DNA of 40,696 bases from contig JBFXEJ010000054.1 of NCBI GenBank assembly GCA_050180235.1, positions 1 to 40,696 of the forward strand. Reading direction: 5' to 3'. The notes beneath the pieces are model-generated. The model was given only the letters and a program-made list of their open reading frames with translations. It was not told the DNA's origin and made no database searches. How positions within the stretch are numbered: the first letter of the stretch is position 1; the number at the start of each line of letters is the position of its first letter. Origin of the DNA: JAABRU01 sp050180235 (lineage in GTDB: Bacteria; Desulfobacterota; Desulfobacteria; Desulfobacterales; Desulfococcaceae). The translations under genes were made by a program, and so were the position numbers. Of the stretch, positions 32,719-40,696 are shown piece by piece.

Positions 32719-35073
32719 ATGCACAGACTCATTCAGATAAAGGGCGATAATATCGTCCGGCAGATTCCTTTAAAAAAAGATGTCTACACAATAGGCAGGA
32801 GTCCGCAGAACAATATTGTGTGTGATACGCCTACTGTGTCCCGTGTCCATGCCATACTGACAGCGGATAGGGACAGCTATTCCATCACAGATCAGAAATC
32901 CAAAAACCATGTTTTTGTCAACTGCGAGCAGGTGGAAAAAAAACTGCTGCTATCCGGCGATGAAATCAGTCTTTCCAAGGATGTCACATTTTTTTATCTG
33001 AATGAAAATGATGCGGAAAACAAAATGGGCGATCTGCTCAGCCGCATGTGGAACGCCATCAACCGCAGGGATTTTCTGCGTCTCAAGGAGGTCACAGGCC
33101 GCATCATTGCCATTGACAGCCTGGATCAGATTCTTCACATTGTGCTGGAGGAGTCCATCGGGCTGATCGGAGCCGAGCGCGGATTCATCGGACTGACAGA
33201 TGAAAACGGGGCAGTCCGGCCGGGTACCAGTGTGGTTCACAATATCCCCATCACAGCGGACAGGGACTGGGAATCTCTGCTGTCTTATTCCACTATCCGC
33301 CGGGCCATAAAGACGCGGGAAAACGTATTCCTCACCGGAATAGGAGAAACAAATCCTTCCCATAGCATTGCAGATCTGAATCTGCGTTCCGTCATGTGTG
33401 CTCCTCTGCTCTTTGGAGACAGACTGTCGGGTATTCTTTATGTGGATTCCGGTCATGAGCTTTCGGAATTCAGCGAAACCGATCAGTTTTTTTTCTCCAT
33501 TCTGGCCGATCATGCGGCCATTGCCATTGAAAATGCAAAACTTTACAGTAAGGCACAGATGTCTGTGGAACAGTTGCGGGCTGAAGTGGACGAGGGCGAG
33601 GAACGGTACCGTCACACTCTGGAAGCCGCGCCGGATGCGATTGTGATTATCAGAATGGCAGACAGTCAGATGATTCAGGCAAACAGGGCCTTCTGTTCTG
33701 CATTTGCATACAGCATCGGTGAAATTCTGGGCATTACCCCCTTTGATCTGAAACTTTTTGAAAATCCGGCTGATATGGCCTGGCTGACGGATATGATAGC
33801 TGAAAAACAGGAGGTAAACGGGTTTGAAACCCGTGTGCGGAAAAAAGACGGCAGTCTTTTTGACATGCTCATATCTGCCCGTTTTCTGAGGATTGCCGGT
33901 GATGACTGCATGATTGTCGCGGGAACGGACATCTCCCCCCGGAAGCGGATGGAAGAGGAACTTCGCAGCGCCAAGGAGATGGCAGAATCCTCCAGCAGAG
34001 CAAAAACAGAGTTTCTGGCCCGGATGAGTCATGAACTCCGGACTCCCATGAATGCCATCACAGGTCTGACCCATCTGGTAATGGAAACCACAGAACTGAA
34101 TCCTGTACAGAGGGATTATCTGGACAAAATCCAATCCTCTGCCAGGTCTCTGATGGGAATCATCAATGATATTCTTGATTTTTCCAAAATGGAGGCCAGC
34201 CATCTGGACCTGGAAAACATTCCCTTTGATCTGAAAGATGTTTTTGACAATGTACTGCTTGCAGTTCAGGAACATGCTGAAGAAAAAGCAAACCGGGTCA
34301 GGATTTGGACTGACAGGAATGTTCCATGTTTTCTCACAGGAGATCCTTTCCGGCTGGGGCAGGTGCTGAACAATTTGGCCGACAACGCAAACAAATTCAC
34401 GGAAAACGGTGAAATTTCGATCCATGCGGAACTGCGGGAATATGAAGGAGACAGGGTTACTCTGGGATTTTCCGTCAGTGATAACGGTATTGGCATTCCG
34501 GTGGAAAAACTGTCTCTTCTTTTTGAACCCTTTACACAGGCAGACGGCTCCGCGACCCGGAAATACGGCGGGGCAGGTCTGGGACTGTCCATATGCAGCC
34601 GTCTGATCCATATGATGGGAGGCAGCATACATGTGGAAAGCGAACCGGGTATGGGCAGCACTTTCCGTTTTTCCGCTGTATTTGGCACAAATACGGACTG
34701 GCAGTCAGAAGATATTATGATTCCGATGGAAAAAATTCTGATCCCGAAAGAGAAGCAGCCTGTCACAGACATCCGGTCACCGTCAGTCAAAAACAATGAA
34801 ATGGCGGAAGTCCCTGCCGCAGGAACATCTGCCGAAACTTTCCCCATACTGGATGTACTGGATGGACTTCTGGCAGACGGTGACTGTGATGCTGTTGAAT
34901 ATCTCCCTGCTGTCCGGAAACAGATGCAGGGGCGGATTGCCGAAGAACACCTGGCACTGCTGGAAAAACAGGTGGAGAATTATGATTTTGAAAAAGCCAG
35001 GGAGCTTGTGGATGTCATGATCCGGCATTTAGGGGTAGACAGGAAACAGGATATAACACCAATTCTCCATTGA
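32719..35073 (+). CDS. FHA-GAF-PAS histidine kinase
   Basis: This 784-residue soluble kinase opens with an FHA domain (about 1-95; GRS at 26-28, SRVH at 41-44, NH near 63), which binds phosphothreonine peptides. It continues with GAF (about 120-275), PAS (about 290-410) and a kinase core (H438 in FLARMSHELRTPMNAITGL; YGGAGLGLSICSRL). There is no receiver; the end carries the helical module (about 715-778) shared with neighbours. Inference: it couples Ser/Thr phosphorylation to the two-component network. Its last codons (ITPILH) and stop are supplied by the left end of a family F element. No strong ribosome site is visible (ACGAGG at 32704). Confidence 0.9.
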   Translation: MHRLIQIKGDNIVRQIPLKKDVYTIGRSPQNNIVCDTPTVSRVHAILTADRDSYSITDQKSKNHVFVNCEQVEKKLLLSGDEISLSKDVTFFYLNENDAENKMGDLLSRMWNAINRRDFLRLKEVTGRIIAIDSLDQILHIVLEESIGLIGAERGFIGLTDENGAVRPGTSVVHNIPITADRDWESLLSYSTIRRAIKTRENVFLTGIGETNPSHSIADLNLRSVMCAPLLFGDRLSGILYVDSGHELSEFSETDQFFFSILADHAAIAIENAKLYSKAQMSVEQLRAEVDEGEERYRHTLEAAPDAIVIIRMADSQMIQANRAFCSAFAYSIGEILGITPFDLKLFENPADMAWLTDMIAEKQEVNGFETRVRKKDGSLFDMLISARFLRIAGDDCMIVAGTDISPRKRMEEELRSAKEMAESSSRAKTEFLARMSHELRTPMNAITGLTHLVMETTELNPVQRDYLDKIQSSARSLMGIINDILDFSKMEASHLDLENIPFDLKDVFDNVLLAVQEHAEEKANRVRIWTDRNVPCFLTGDPFRLGQVLNNLADNANKFTENGEISIHAELREYEGDRVTLGFSVSDNGIGIPVEKLSLLFEPFTQADGSATRKYGGAGLGLSICSRLIHMMGGSIHVESEPGMGSTFRFSAVFGTNTDWQSEDIMIPMEKILIPKEKQPVTDIRSPSVKNNEMAEVPAAGTSAETFPILDVLDGLLADGDCDAVEYLPAVRKQMQGRIAEEHLALLEKQVENYDFEKARELVDVMIRHLGVDRKQDITPILH

Positions 35074-35152
35074 TTTTTTCAGAAAATCCCATCCTGAGAG
35101 GGGCAGTGGTGTGTTTCATAAGTATGTTTTCAATGGCGAATCGGTATAACAC
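35053..35152. repeat. Family F element, copy 5, overlapping a gene end
   Basis: The ends are ACCAATTCTCCATTGA and TCAATGGCGAATCGGT, with ATAAC on both outer sides, fitting a 5-bp target duplication. It overlaps the last 20 bases of the FHA kinase gene. The interior CCCATCCTGAGAGGGGCAG is like copy 2, inverted. Confidence 0.8.
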
Positions 35153-35236
35153 CCTGTCCGGAGTGCCAAACTGAAAATTTGGCAGTCTCAGATGTCCCGG
35201 AGAATATTCCGTACAGAAAGAAAGGAGAAGCAAATC

Positions 35237-36982
35237 ATGCAGTACCCTTTGCCCGAATCCATCGGCCCCCCGGATCTGCTGGTGGGCAGAAAAAAGGAAT
35301 TTGACGATTTTCACAAATGGATCGGACGCATTCCCATGCGCCTGTCCAAATCCAGGGCCATCCTCGCCCGGCGCAAGAGCGGGAAAACCGCATTTGTTCA
35401 GCGTATTTTTAATCAACTGTGGAGCGAAAACGGGCAGGTGATTCCCTTTTACATCAACATTGCCGAGAGGAGGATATGGCTGCCGGATTTTGCCATTCTT
35501 TTTTACCGGACATTTGCATCCCAGTATATTTCCTTTCTGGAAAGGGATGAATCTCCGATGCGCAGTCTGATGGGACTTGAACAGATCAGGGAATATGGAT
35601 TGTCAAAAAATTTCAGACATATGGCGGATGACGCTGGCTTTCTGAAAAACTGCCGTGAGAAAATGCTTTCATTTGATATAATGTGGAATACCGCATCCAC
35701 TGCGCCCCACCGTTATGCCAGCCTTTCTGACATCCGTTTTCTGGTGATGATTGACGAATTTCAGAACACAGGGGAATACATCTATATGGATGAAAAACAT
35801 GAAGTTGCAGACAAAAGCATTCCCGGCACATGGCATGATCTTTCAGAATCCAAGTATGCGCCCATGCTGGTGACAGGTTCCTATGTGGGCTGGCTCATCA
35901 ACATCATTGACACCTATCTTGAAGCCGGACGTCTGAAACGCTTTTTCATGAATCCCTGTCTGCCGGAAGAGGACGGGCTGGAGGCTGTTTACAGGTATGC
36001 GGAATATTTCCGGGAGCCTGTGACCAATGAAAGTGCCATGCAGATCAACCGGCTCTGCATGTCCGATCCCTTTTTCATTTCCTGCGTGATTCAGAGCGGG
36101 TTTGAGGGAAAGGATCTGACAACCCCGCAGGGGGTTGTGGACACTGTTCACCATGAAATCACGGATGCCGGGTCAGAGATGTCCATGACCTGGGGCGAAT
36201 ACATTGAACTGTCCCTGAACCGGATCAACACGGTGCATTCCAAGCAGTTGATGCTGCATCTGAGCAGATATCCGGACAGGGACTGGACACCCCGTGAACT
36301 GAAAGAGGAACTGCATCTGGATATTGATGTCAAAAGGATTCAGGAACTGCTGAAAAACATGGTCAGCGCCGATCTGATCCGGAAAGGTTCATCAGACATT
36401 GATTACAGGGGACTCACAGACGGAACCCTTTTTCTGGTTCTGCAGAACCGCTTTGAAAAGGAAATCCGCACATTTCAGCCGGATCTGAAGCCGACGGACA
36501 TGAAGAAAGATTTCCGTGAGGAACTGGAGAAACTGAAAAAAGAGAAGAAATCACTTCAGGGAATGGTGAATCATCTCAGCGGGGTCATGGCCGAATACCT
36601 GCTGGCCACAGAATTCCGTAGCAGAAAACGCTTTTCCCCGTCCCGCTATTTTGCAAATGTCAAAGATGACACCGAACTCAATATTACGGACGTGAAAATG
36701 CGGGTGAAGTTTCAGAGACCGGACGGAAAGCTCATGGAAACCGATGTGATCGCTGCATCGGACTGCGGACGGGTTCTGATGGTTGAGGTCAAAAAGACCA
36801 AAGAACCTGCCGGGCTGTCTTTCGTGCAGGATTTTCTGGAAAAAATGGGAATTTATGCAGACTTGCATCCGGAAAAACAGATCATTCCCGCGTATTTCTC
36901 CAATGGCGGATTCACCAAAGAGGCGCAGCAGTTCTGTGAGGAAAAGGGAATTGCATTTGCAAGCGGACTTCAACTGTTTTAG
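35237..36982 (+). CDS. Archaeal-type AAA ATPase fused to a PD-(D/E)XK-like nuclease, copy 1
   Basis: This 581-residue soluble protein has an ATPase domain (about 10-260) with a P-loop of the RRxSGKT form (ARRKSGKT, K50-T51) and Walker B FLVMIDEF (D173-E174), then a winged-helix-like segment (about 340-395), a coiled coil (about 415-445) and a C-terminal nuclease-like domain. E453, E501-x-D503 and E517-V-K519 fit a PD-(D/E)XK active site. Related ATPase-nuclease proteins are widespread and poorly understood; some belong to mobile or defence contexts. AAGGAG nine bases before 35237 sets the start, not 35192. It is followed after 30 bp by a near-copy. Confidence 0.82.
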   Translation: MQYPLPESIGPPDLLVGRKKEFDDFHKWIGRIPMRLSKSRAILARRKSGKTAFVQRIFNQLWSENGQVIPFYINIAERRIWLPDFAILFYRTFASQYISFLERDESPMRSLMGLEQIREYGLSKNFRHMADDAGFLKNCREKMLSFDIMWNTASTAPHRYASLSDIRFLVMIDEFQNTGEYIYMDEKHEVADKSIPGTWHDLSESKYAPMLVTGSYVGWLINIIDTYLEAGRLKRFFMNPCLPEEDGLEAVYRYAEYFREPVTNESAMQINRLCMSDPFFISCVIQSGFEGKDLTTPQGVVDTVHHEITDAGSEMSMTWGEYIELSLNRINTVHSKQLMLHLSRYPDRDWTPRELKEELHLDIDVKRIQELLKNMVSADLIRKGSSDIDYRGLTDGTLFLVLQNRFEKEIRTFQPDLKPTDMKKDFREELEKLKKEKKSLQGMVNHLSGVMAEYLLATEFRSRKRFSPSRYFANVKDDTELNITDVKMRVKFQRPDGKLMETDVIAASDCGRVLMVEVKKTKEPAGLSFVQDFLEKMGIYADLHPEKQIIPAYFSNGGFTKEAQQFCEEKGIAFASGLQLF

Positions 36983-37012
36983 CTGTATTTCCGAACATAA
37001 AGGAGGAATCAG

Positions 37013-38764
37013 ATGATGCAGTACCCTTTGCCCGAATCCATCGGCCCCCCGGATCTGCTGGTGGGCAGAAAAAAGGAATTTGACGATTTTCACAAATGGA
37101 TTGGCCGCATTCCCATGCGCCTGTCCAAATCCAGGGCCATCCTCGCCCGGCGCAAAAGCGGCAAGACTGCGTTTCTGCAGCGCATCTTCAATGAGCTGTG
37201 GAGCGAAAACGGGCAGGTGATTCCCTTTTACATCAACATTGCCGAGAGGAGAATATGGCTGCCGGATTTTGCCATTCTTTTTTACCGGACATTTGCATCC
37301 CAGTATATTTCCTTTCTGGAACGGGATGAATCTCCGGTAAACGATCCGCTGACACTTGAACAGATCAGAGAATACGGTCTGTACAAAAACAGGATATATC
37401 TGGCTGAAGATGCTGTTTTTCTTAAAAAATACCATGAGAAACAGATGGCATTCGATATGATGTGGAATACCGCATCCAGCGCGCCGCATCGTTATGCCGC
37501 ACGTTCTGACATCCGTTTTCTGGTGATGATAGATGAATTTCAGAACACCGGGGAATACATCTACCGGGATCAGGAATGCCTGACAGCCAAAGATCCGAGC
37601 ATTCCCGGCACATGGCACGATCTTTCAGAATCAAAGTATGCGCCCATGCTGGTGACAGGTTCCTATGTAGGCTGGCTGATCAATATCATTGACACTTATT
37701 TGGAGGCCGGGCGTCTGAAACGCTTTTTCATGAATCCCTGTCTGCCGGAAGAGGACGGGCTGGAGGCGGTTTACAGGTATGCGGAATATTTTGGGGAACC
37801 TGTGACCAATGAAAGTGCCATGCAGATCAACCGGCTCTGCATGTCCGATCCCTTTTTCATTTCCTGCGTGATTCAGAGCGGGTTTGAGGGAAAGGATCTG
37901 ACAACCCCGCAGGGGGTTGTGGACACGGTTCACCATGAAATCACGGACGCGGGGTCGGAAATGTCCATGACCTGGGGCGAATACATTGAACTGTCCCTGA
38001 ACCGGATCAACACAGTGCATTCCAAGCAGTTGATGCTGCATCTGAGCAGATATCCTGACAGGGACTGGACACCCCGTGAACTGAAAGAGGAACTGCATCT
38101 GGATATTGATGTCAAAAGGATTCAGGAACTGCTGAAAAACATGGTGAGCGCAGATCTGATCCGGAAAGGTTCATCAGACATTGATTACAGGGGACTCACT
38201 GACGGAACCCTTTTTCTGGTTCTGCAAAACCGCTTTGAAAAGGAAATCCGGACATTTCAGCCGGATTTGAAGCCGACTGACATGAAGAAAGATTTCCGTG
38301 AGGAACTGGAGAACCTGAAAAAAGAGAAGAAATCGCTTCAGGGAATGGTGAACCATCTCAGCGGTGTCATGGCCGAATACCTGCTGGCCACCGAATTCCG
38401 CAGCCGGAAACGTTTTTCCCCGTCCCGGTATTTTGCAAATGTGAAAGATGACACCGAACTCAACATCACTGATGTGAAAATGCGGGTGAAATTTCAGAGA
38501 CCGGACGGAAAGCTCATGGAAACGGATGTGATCGCGGCATCGGACTGCGGACGGGTTCTGATGGTTGAAGTCAAGAAAACCAAAGAACCTGCCGGGCTGT
38601 CTTTCGTGCAGGATTTTCTGGAAAAAATCAGCGTTTATGCAGACTTGCATCCGGAAAAACAGATCATTCCCGCGTATTTCTCCAATGGAGGATTCACCAA
38701 AGAGGCACAGCAGTTCTGTGAGGAAAAGGGAATAGCATTTGCAACTGCTCTGCAATTGTTTTAA
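37013..38764 (+). CDS. Archaeal-type AAA ATPase fused to a PD-(D/E)XK-like nuclease, copy 2
   Basis: This 583-residue tandem paralogue of the preceding gene is nearly identical outside one region. The P-loop (ARRKSGKT), Walker B (FLVMIDEF) and nuclease residues (ETDVIA, VEVKK) are all kept. The divergent part covers residues about 108-161 and 184-196 (for example SPVNDPLTLEQ against SPMRSLMGLEQ), with a 2-residue length difference. GGAGG six bases before the ATG pair at 37013/37016 gives a strong ribosome site. The two proteins may form a heteromeric complex, or one may be a spare copy with a different partner specificity; both ideas are inference. Confidence 0.82.
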   Translation: MMQYPLPESIGPPDLLVGRKKEFDDFHKWIGRIPMRLSKSRAILARRKSGKTAFLQRIFNELWSENGQVIPFYINIAERRIWLPDFAILFYRTFASQYISFLERDESPVNDPLTLEQIREYGLYKNRIYLAEDAVFLKKYHEKQMAFDMMWNTASSAPHRYAARSDIRFLVMIDEFQNTGEYIYRDQECLTAKDPSIPGTWHDLSESKYAPMLVTGSYVGWLINIIDTYLEAGRLKRFFMNPCLPEEDGLEAVYRYAEYFGEPVTNESAMQINRLCMSDPFFISCVIQSGFEGKDLTTPQGVVDTVHHEITDAGSEMSMTWGEYIELSLNRINTVHSKQLMLHLSRYPDRDWTPRELKEELHLDIDVKRIQELLKNMVSADLIRKGSSDIDYRGLTDGTLFLVLQNRFEKEIRTFQPDLKPTDMKKDFREELENLKKEKKSLQGMVNHLSGVMAEYLLATEFRSRKRFSPSRYFANVKDDTELNITDVKMRVKFQRPDGKLMETDVIAASDCGRVLMVEVKKTKEPAGLSFVQDFLEKISVYADLHPEKQIIPAYFSNGGFTKEAQQFCEEKGIAFATALQLF

Positions 38765-38886
38765 TTTGACAAATTCAGGTGTTATGAAAATCATTTGCAA
38801 AGCCTTTCCCGGAGTGCAAACATTGTATTTTCTGCACTCCTCCGGATCAGATATATTTTCCCAAACAGGAATTTCCCATTAATTCT

Positions 38887-40572
38887 ATGAGCATTCACAG
38901 AGGCATACGGCGATTTGGCGTGATTACACGGATACTGGTTCGGAACGGTTTCGGTGATCTGCTGGATCGGATTTTGGACAGGGAAGAAGAAAAACAGGAA
39001 GAATCCGCAGACAGCAAAATATCTGCAAAATCCTCTTTTCCTTCTCCGATTCGCATCCGGCAGGTGCTGGAGGAGCTTGGCCCAAGTTTCATCAAACTGG
39101 GTCAGATTATGAGTGTGCGCGCTGATATTTTTCCTGCTGATTATATTGAGGAACTGAAAAAACTGCAGGATCGGGTTCCGCCTGTTTCTTTTGATGAAAT
39201 CCGGGATGTCATGGAAAGCGAACTGAAACGGCCCCTGAAAGAAATGTTTGCGGATTTTTCCCCTCAGTCCATTGCAGTGGCTTCCGTGGCACAGGTGCAT
39301 GAAGCCCACCTTATCAGCGGAGAACGGGTGGCCGTCAAAGTCATTCGTCCCGGAATCAAGCAGAAAATCCGTGATGACATTGGTGTAATGTATTTTTTTG
39401 CCGAGCGCATTGAAAAGAATTTTGAAATCGGCAGGATTGTCGGTTTTGTCAATCTGGTGAAAGAATTTGAGCGCACCATTTTCCGGGAACTGGATATGTT
39501 CATTGAGGCCGGAAATATTGAAAAATTTGCAGCCAATTTTGAAAACAGCCATGAAATTTACATTGGAAAAGTCTGGTGGGATTTTGTTTCCAAATCCGTG
39601 CTGGTCATGGAATATATTGACGGTCTGAAAATGGATCAGGTGACTGAAATTGCAGCCGCTGGAATTGATCCCAAAGAAGTGGCCCTGATCGGTCTGCGCT
39701 CCTTTTCCCGGCAGTTGATGGAATTCGGTTTTTTCCATGCAGATCCGCATCCGGCCAATACCATTGTGATGTACGATGGCCGGGTCAGTCTGGTGGATTT
39801 CGGCATTATCGGTTTTCTTGATGAGGAAACCATGATGCAGGTCGCGAATCTTTTTCTGGGATACGCGGAGCATGATTATGACATGGTCATTGAAGCCCTG
39901 CAGGACGCGGGACTGATTCACGATGGCATTGATCTGAAAAATTTCCGTTCTGATCTTAAGGATATGAGCGAACCCTTCTATGGCCGCTCCCTGCAATCCG
40001 TTTCTGTCCGTGACGTATATGATCAGGTCATGGGTCTGGTGCTGAAATACCGTATCCGTATGCCCAGAAATTTGCTCCTGCTGCTCAAAACTTTTATTCA
40101 GACCGAGGCTTTGGGAAAAATTCTGGGCAGTGATGCAAGTCTGCTGGAAGTTACCCGTCCCTATGCGGTGAAACTGCTGCAACGAGGGTATGATGCGAGA
40201 AAATTCTTCCGGAACATTGGCCGGGATATACGGGATTTTGGGGCTTATCTTAGAGTTATACCCGGATATGTAACCGAAATTTTCCGGCGAACAGCAGAAG
40301 GCAAACACGGCATTGAAGTACGGGTCAGGGGGCTGGAGGAAATCGCGGGCAAAATGGAACGGGGACTTAACCGGGCAATTATGGGGTTTATTATTGCGGC
40401 ATCCACCATAGCGGGTTCTCTGGTTCTCAATTCACCGGAAAAAATAATGGAACTGCATATTCTGGGTCATACAATTCCCCTGACCACGCTTCTGGGCTTA
40501 ACCGGATATTCCATTGCCACTGTGCTGGGACTGTGGCTGATTGCCTCCATTTTCCGATCCGGAAAAATGTAA
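38887..40572 (+). CDS. ubiB: UbiB/ABC1 (ADCK) family atypical kinase
   Basis: This 561-residue membrane-anchored protein-kinase-like protein supports isoprenoid quinone (ubiquinone or menaquinone) metabolism in related systems. Family signatures are present: KLGQ (70-73, the KxGQ motif), the Ala-rich nucleotide loop AVASVAQVH (130-138), ATP lysine K151, FFHADPHPAN (H284, D286, N291) and VDFG (D304). Two C-terminal membrane helices (about 508-527 and 534-555) end the protein. No strong ribosome site is seen before the ATG. No quinone synthesis gene lies beside it. The stop codon TAA is followed directly by a family F end. Confidence 0.92.
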   Translation: MSIHRGIRRFGVITRILVRNGFGDLLDRILDREEEKQEESADSKISAKSSFPSPIRIRQVLEELGPSFIKLGQIMSVRADIFPADYIEELKKLQDRVPPVSFDEIRDVMESELKRPLKEMFADFSPQSIAVASVAQVHEAHLISGERVAVKVIRPGIKQKIRDDIGVMYFFAERIEKNFEIGRIVGFVNLVKEFERTIFRELDMFIEAGNIEKFAANFENSHEIYIGKVWWDFVSKSVLVMEYIDGLKMDQVTEIAAAGIDPKEVALIGLRSFSRQLMEFGFFHADPHPANTIVMYDGRVSLVDFGIIGFLDEETMMQVANLFLGYAEHDYDMVIEALQDAGLIHDGIDLKNFRSDLKDMSEPFYGRSLQSVSVRDVYDQVMGLVLKYRIRMPRNLLLLLKTFIQTEALGKILGSDASLLEVTRPYAVKLLQRGYDARKFFRNIGRDIRDFGAYLRVIPGYVTEIFRRTAEGKHGIEVRVRGLEEIAGKMERGLNRAIMGFIIAASTIAGSLVLNSPEKIMELHILGHTIPLTTLLGLTGYSIATVLGLWLIASIFRSGKM

Positions 40573-40696
40573 TACCAATTCTCTATTGAAATTATATATT
40601 AACTGCATCCAAAATATAGGAAAAACCGGTAAGAGATGCTGTGATTTTTTGGGAACATTTTTTCAGAATATCTGCCACATAATCTTTCATTTCCGG
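40571..40696. repeat. Family F element, partial, at the window end
   Basis: AATACCAATTCTCTATTGAA starts at the stop codon of the UbiB-like gene. A degenerate opposite end may be AACCGGTAAGAG near 40625, or lie outside the window. No gene is seen here. Confidence 0.5.

Noticed and set aside
32950..34632. Minus-strand open frame of 560 codons
   Set aside because: It is antisense to the FHA-GAF-PAS kinase; low-quality composition.
35555..35815. Divergent segment of the tandem ATPases considered as a diversity-generating retroelement target
   Set aside because: No reverse transcriptase or template repeat was seen, and the changes are not limited to adenine positions.
38791..40308. Minus-strand open frame of 505 codons
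   Set aside because: It is antisense to the UbiB-like gene, which has every family motif.

Overview
The window reads as a chromosomal segment of a signalling-rich, repeat-rich Gram-negative bacterium. Coding style, the strong load of two-component genes, an HD-GYP protein, a PilZ protein, a CHASE2 cyclase and the dispersed GC-hairpin repeats suggest a Desulfobacterota member (Desulfobacterales, perhaps a large-genome Desulfonema-like organism). That assignment is inference from style; no 16S or other marker gene is present.

Layout. 1-835: the end of a CRISPR array (one partial and eleven further 38-nt repeats, the last one cut short, eleven spacers), with no cas genes in the window. 836-2212: gene-free, packed with MITE-like terminal-inverted-repeat elements. 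2213-7026: a CHASE2 adenylate/guanylate cyclase with a secreted FecR-like partner, a convergent GAF/HD-GYP phosphodiesterase and a PilZ protein (cyclic-nucleotide signalling). 7553-15351: metabolism and housekeeping (PanP-like decarboxylase, HtpG, methyltransferase plus EamA transporter, single-stranded DNA-binding protein, N-acetyltransferase) separated by long repeat-filled spacers. 15468-17720: small genes (His-rich protein, two small conserved-looking proteins, a receiver protein coupled to a cold-shock-like protein, a protein with an Asn-Gly repeat). 18098-22344: a sigma-54 response regulator and its multi-PAS/GAF histidine kinase.

22737-35073 is a same-strand sensory cluster of eight genes: receiver-kinase, receiver-HPt, MASE3 hybrid kinase, a free-standing cobalamin-binding protein carrying the Wx9EH signature of CarH-type B12 photoreceptors, an unknown helical protein, a PAS kinase, a receiver-kinase-receiver hybrid and an FHA-GAF-PAS kinase. 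Four of these proteins end in what looks like the same short helical module. The proposal is a multi-input phosphorelay in which a B12 (possibly light-sensing) module feeds kinases that share an HPt protein.

35237-38764 holds two tandem, nearly identical proteins joining an archaeal-type ATPase to a C-terminal PD-(D/E)XK-like nuclease domain. Their divergence is concentrated in one short segment. 38887-40572 is a UbiB/ABC1 family kinase.

The strongest structural theme is repeat invasion. At least six families of short inverted-repeat elements (called A to F here) recur. One sits inside another with an 8-bp target duplication, and several lie inside genes or supply stop codons. One contributes an in-frame interdomain linker, and a G-rich/C-rich inverted repeat surrounds a kinase start codon.
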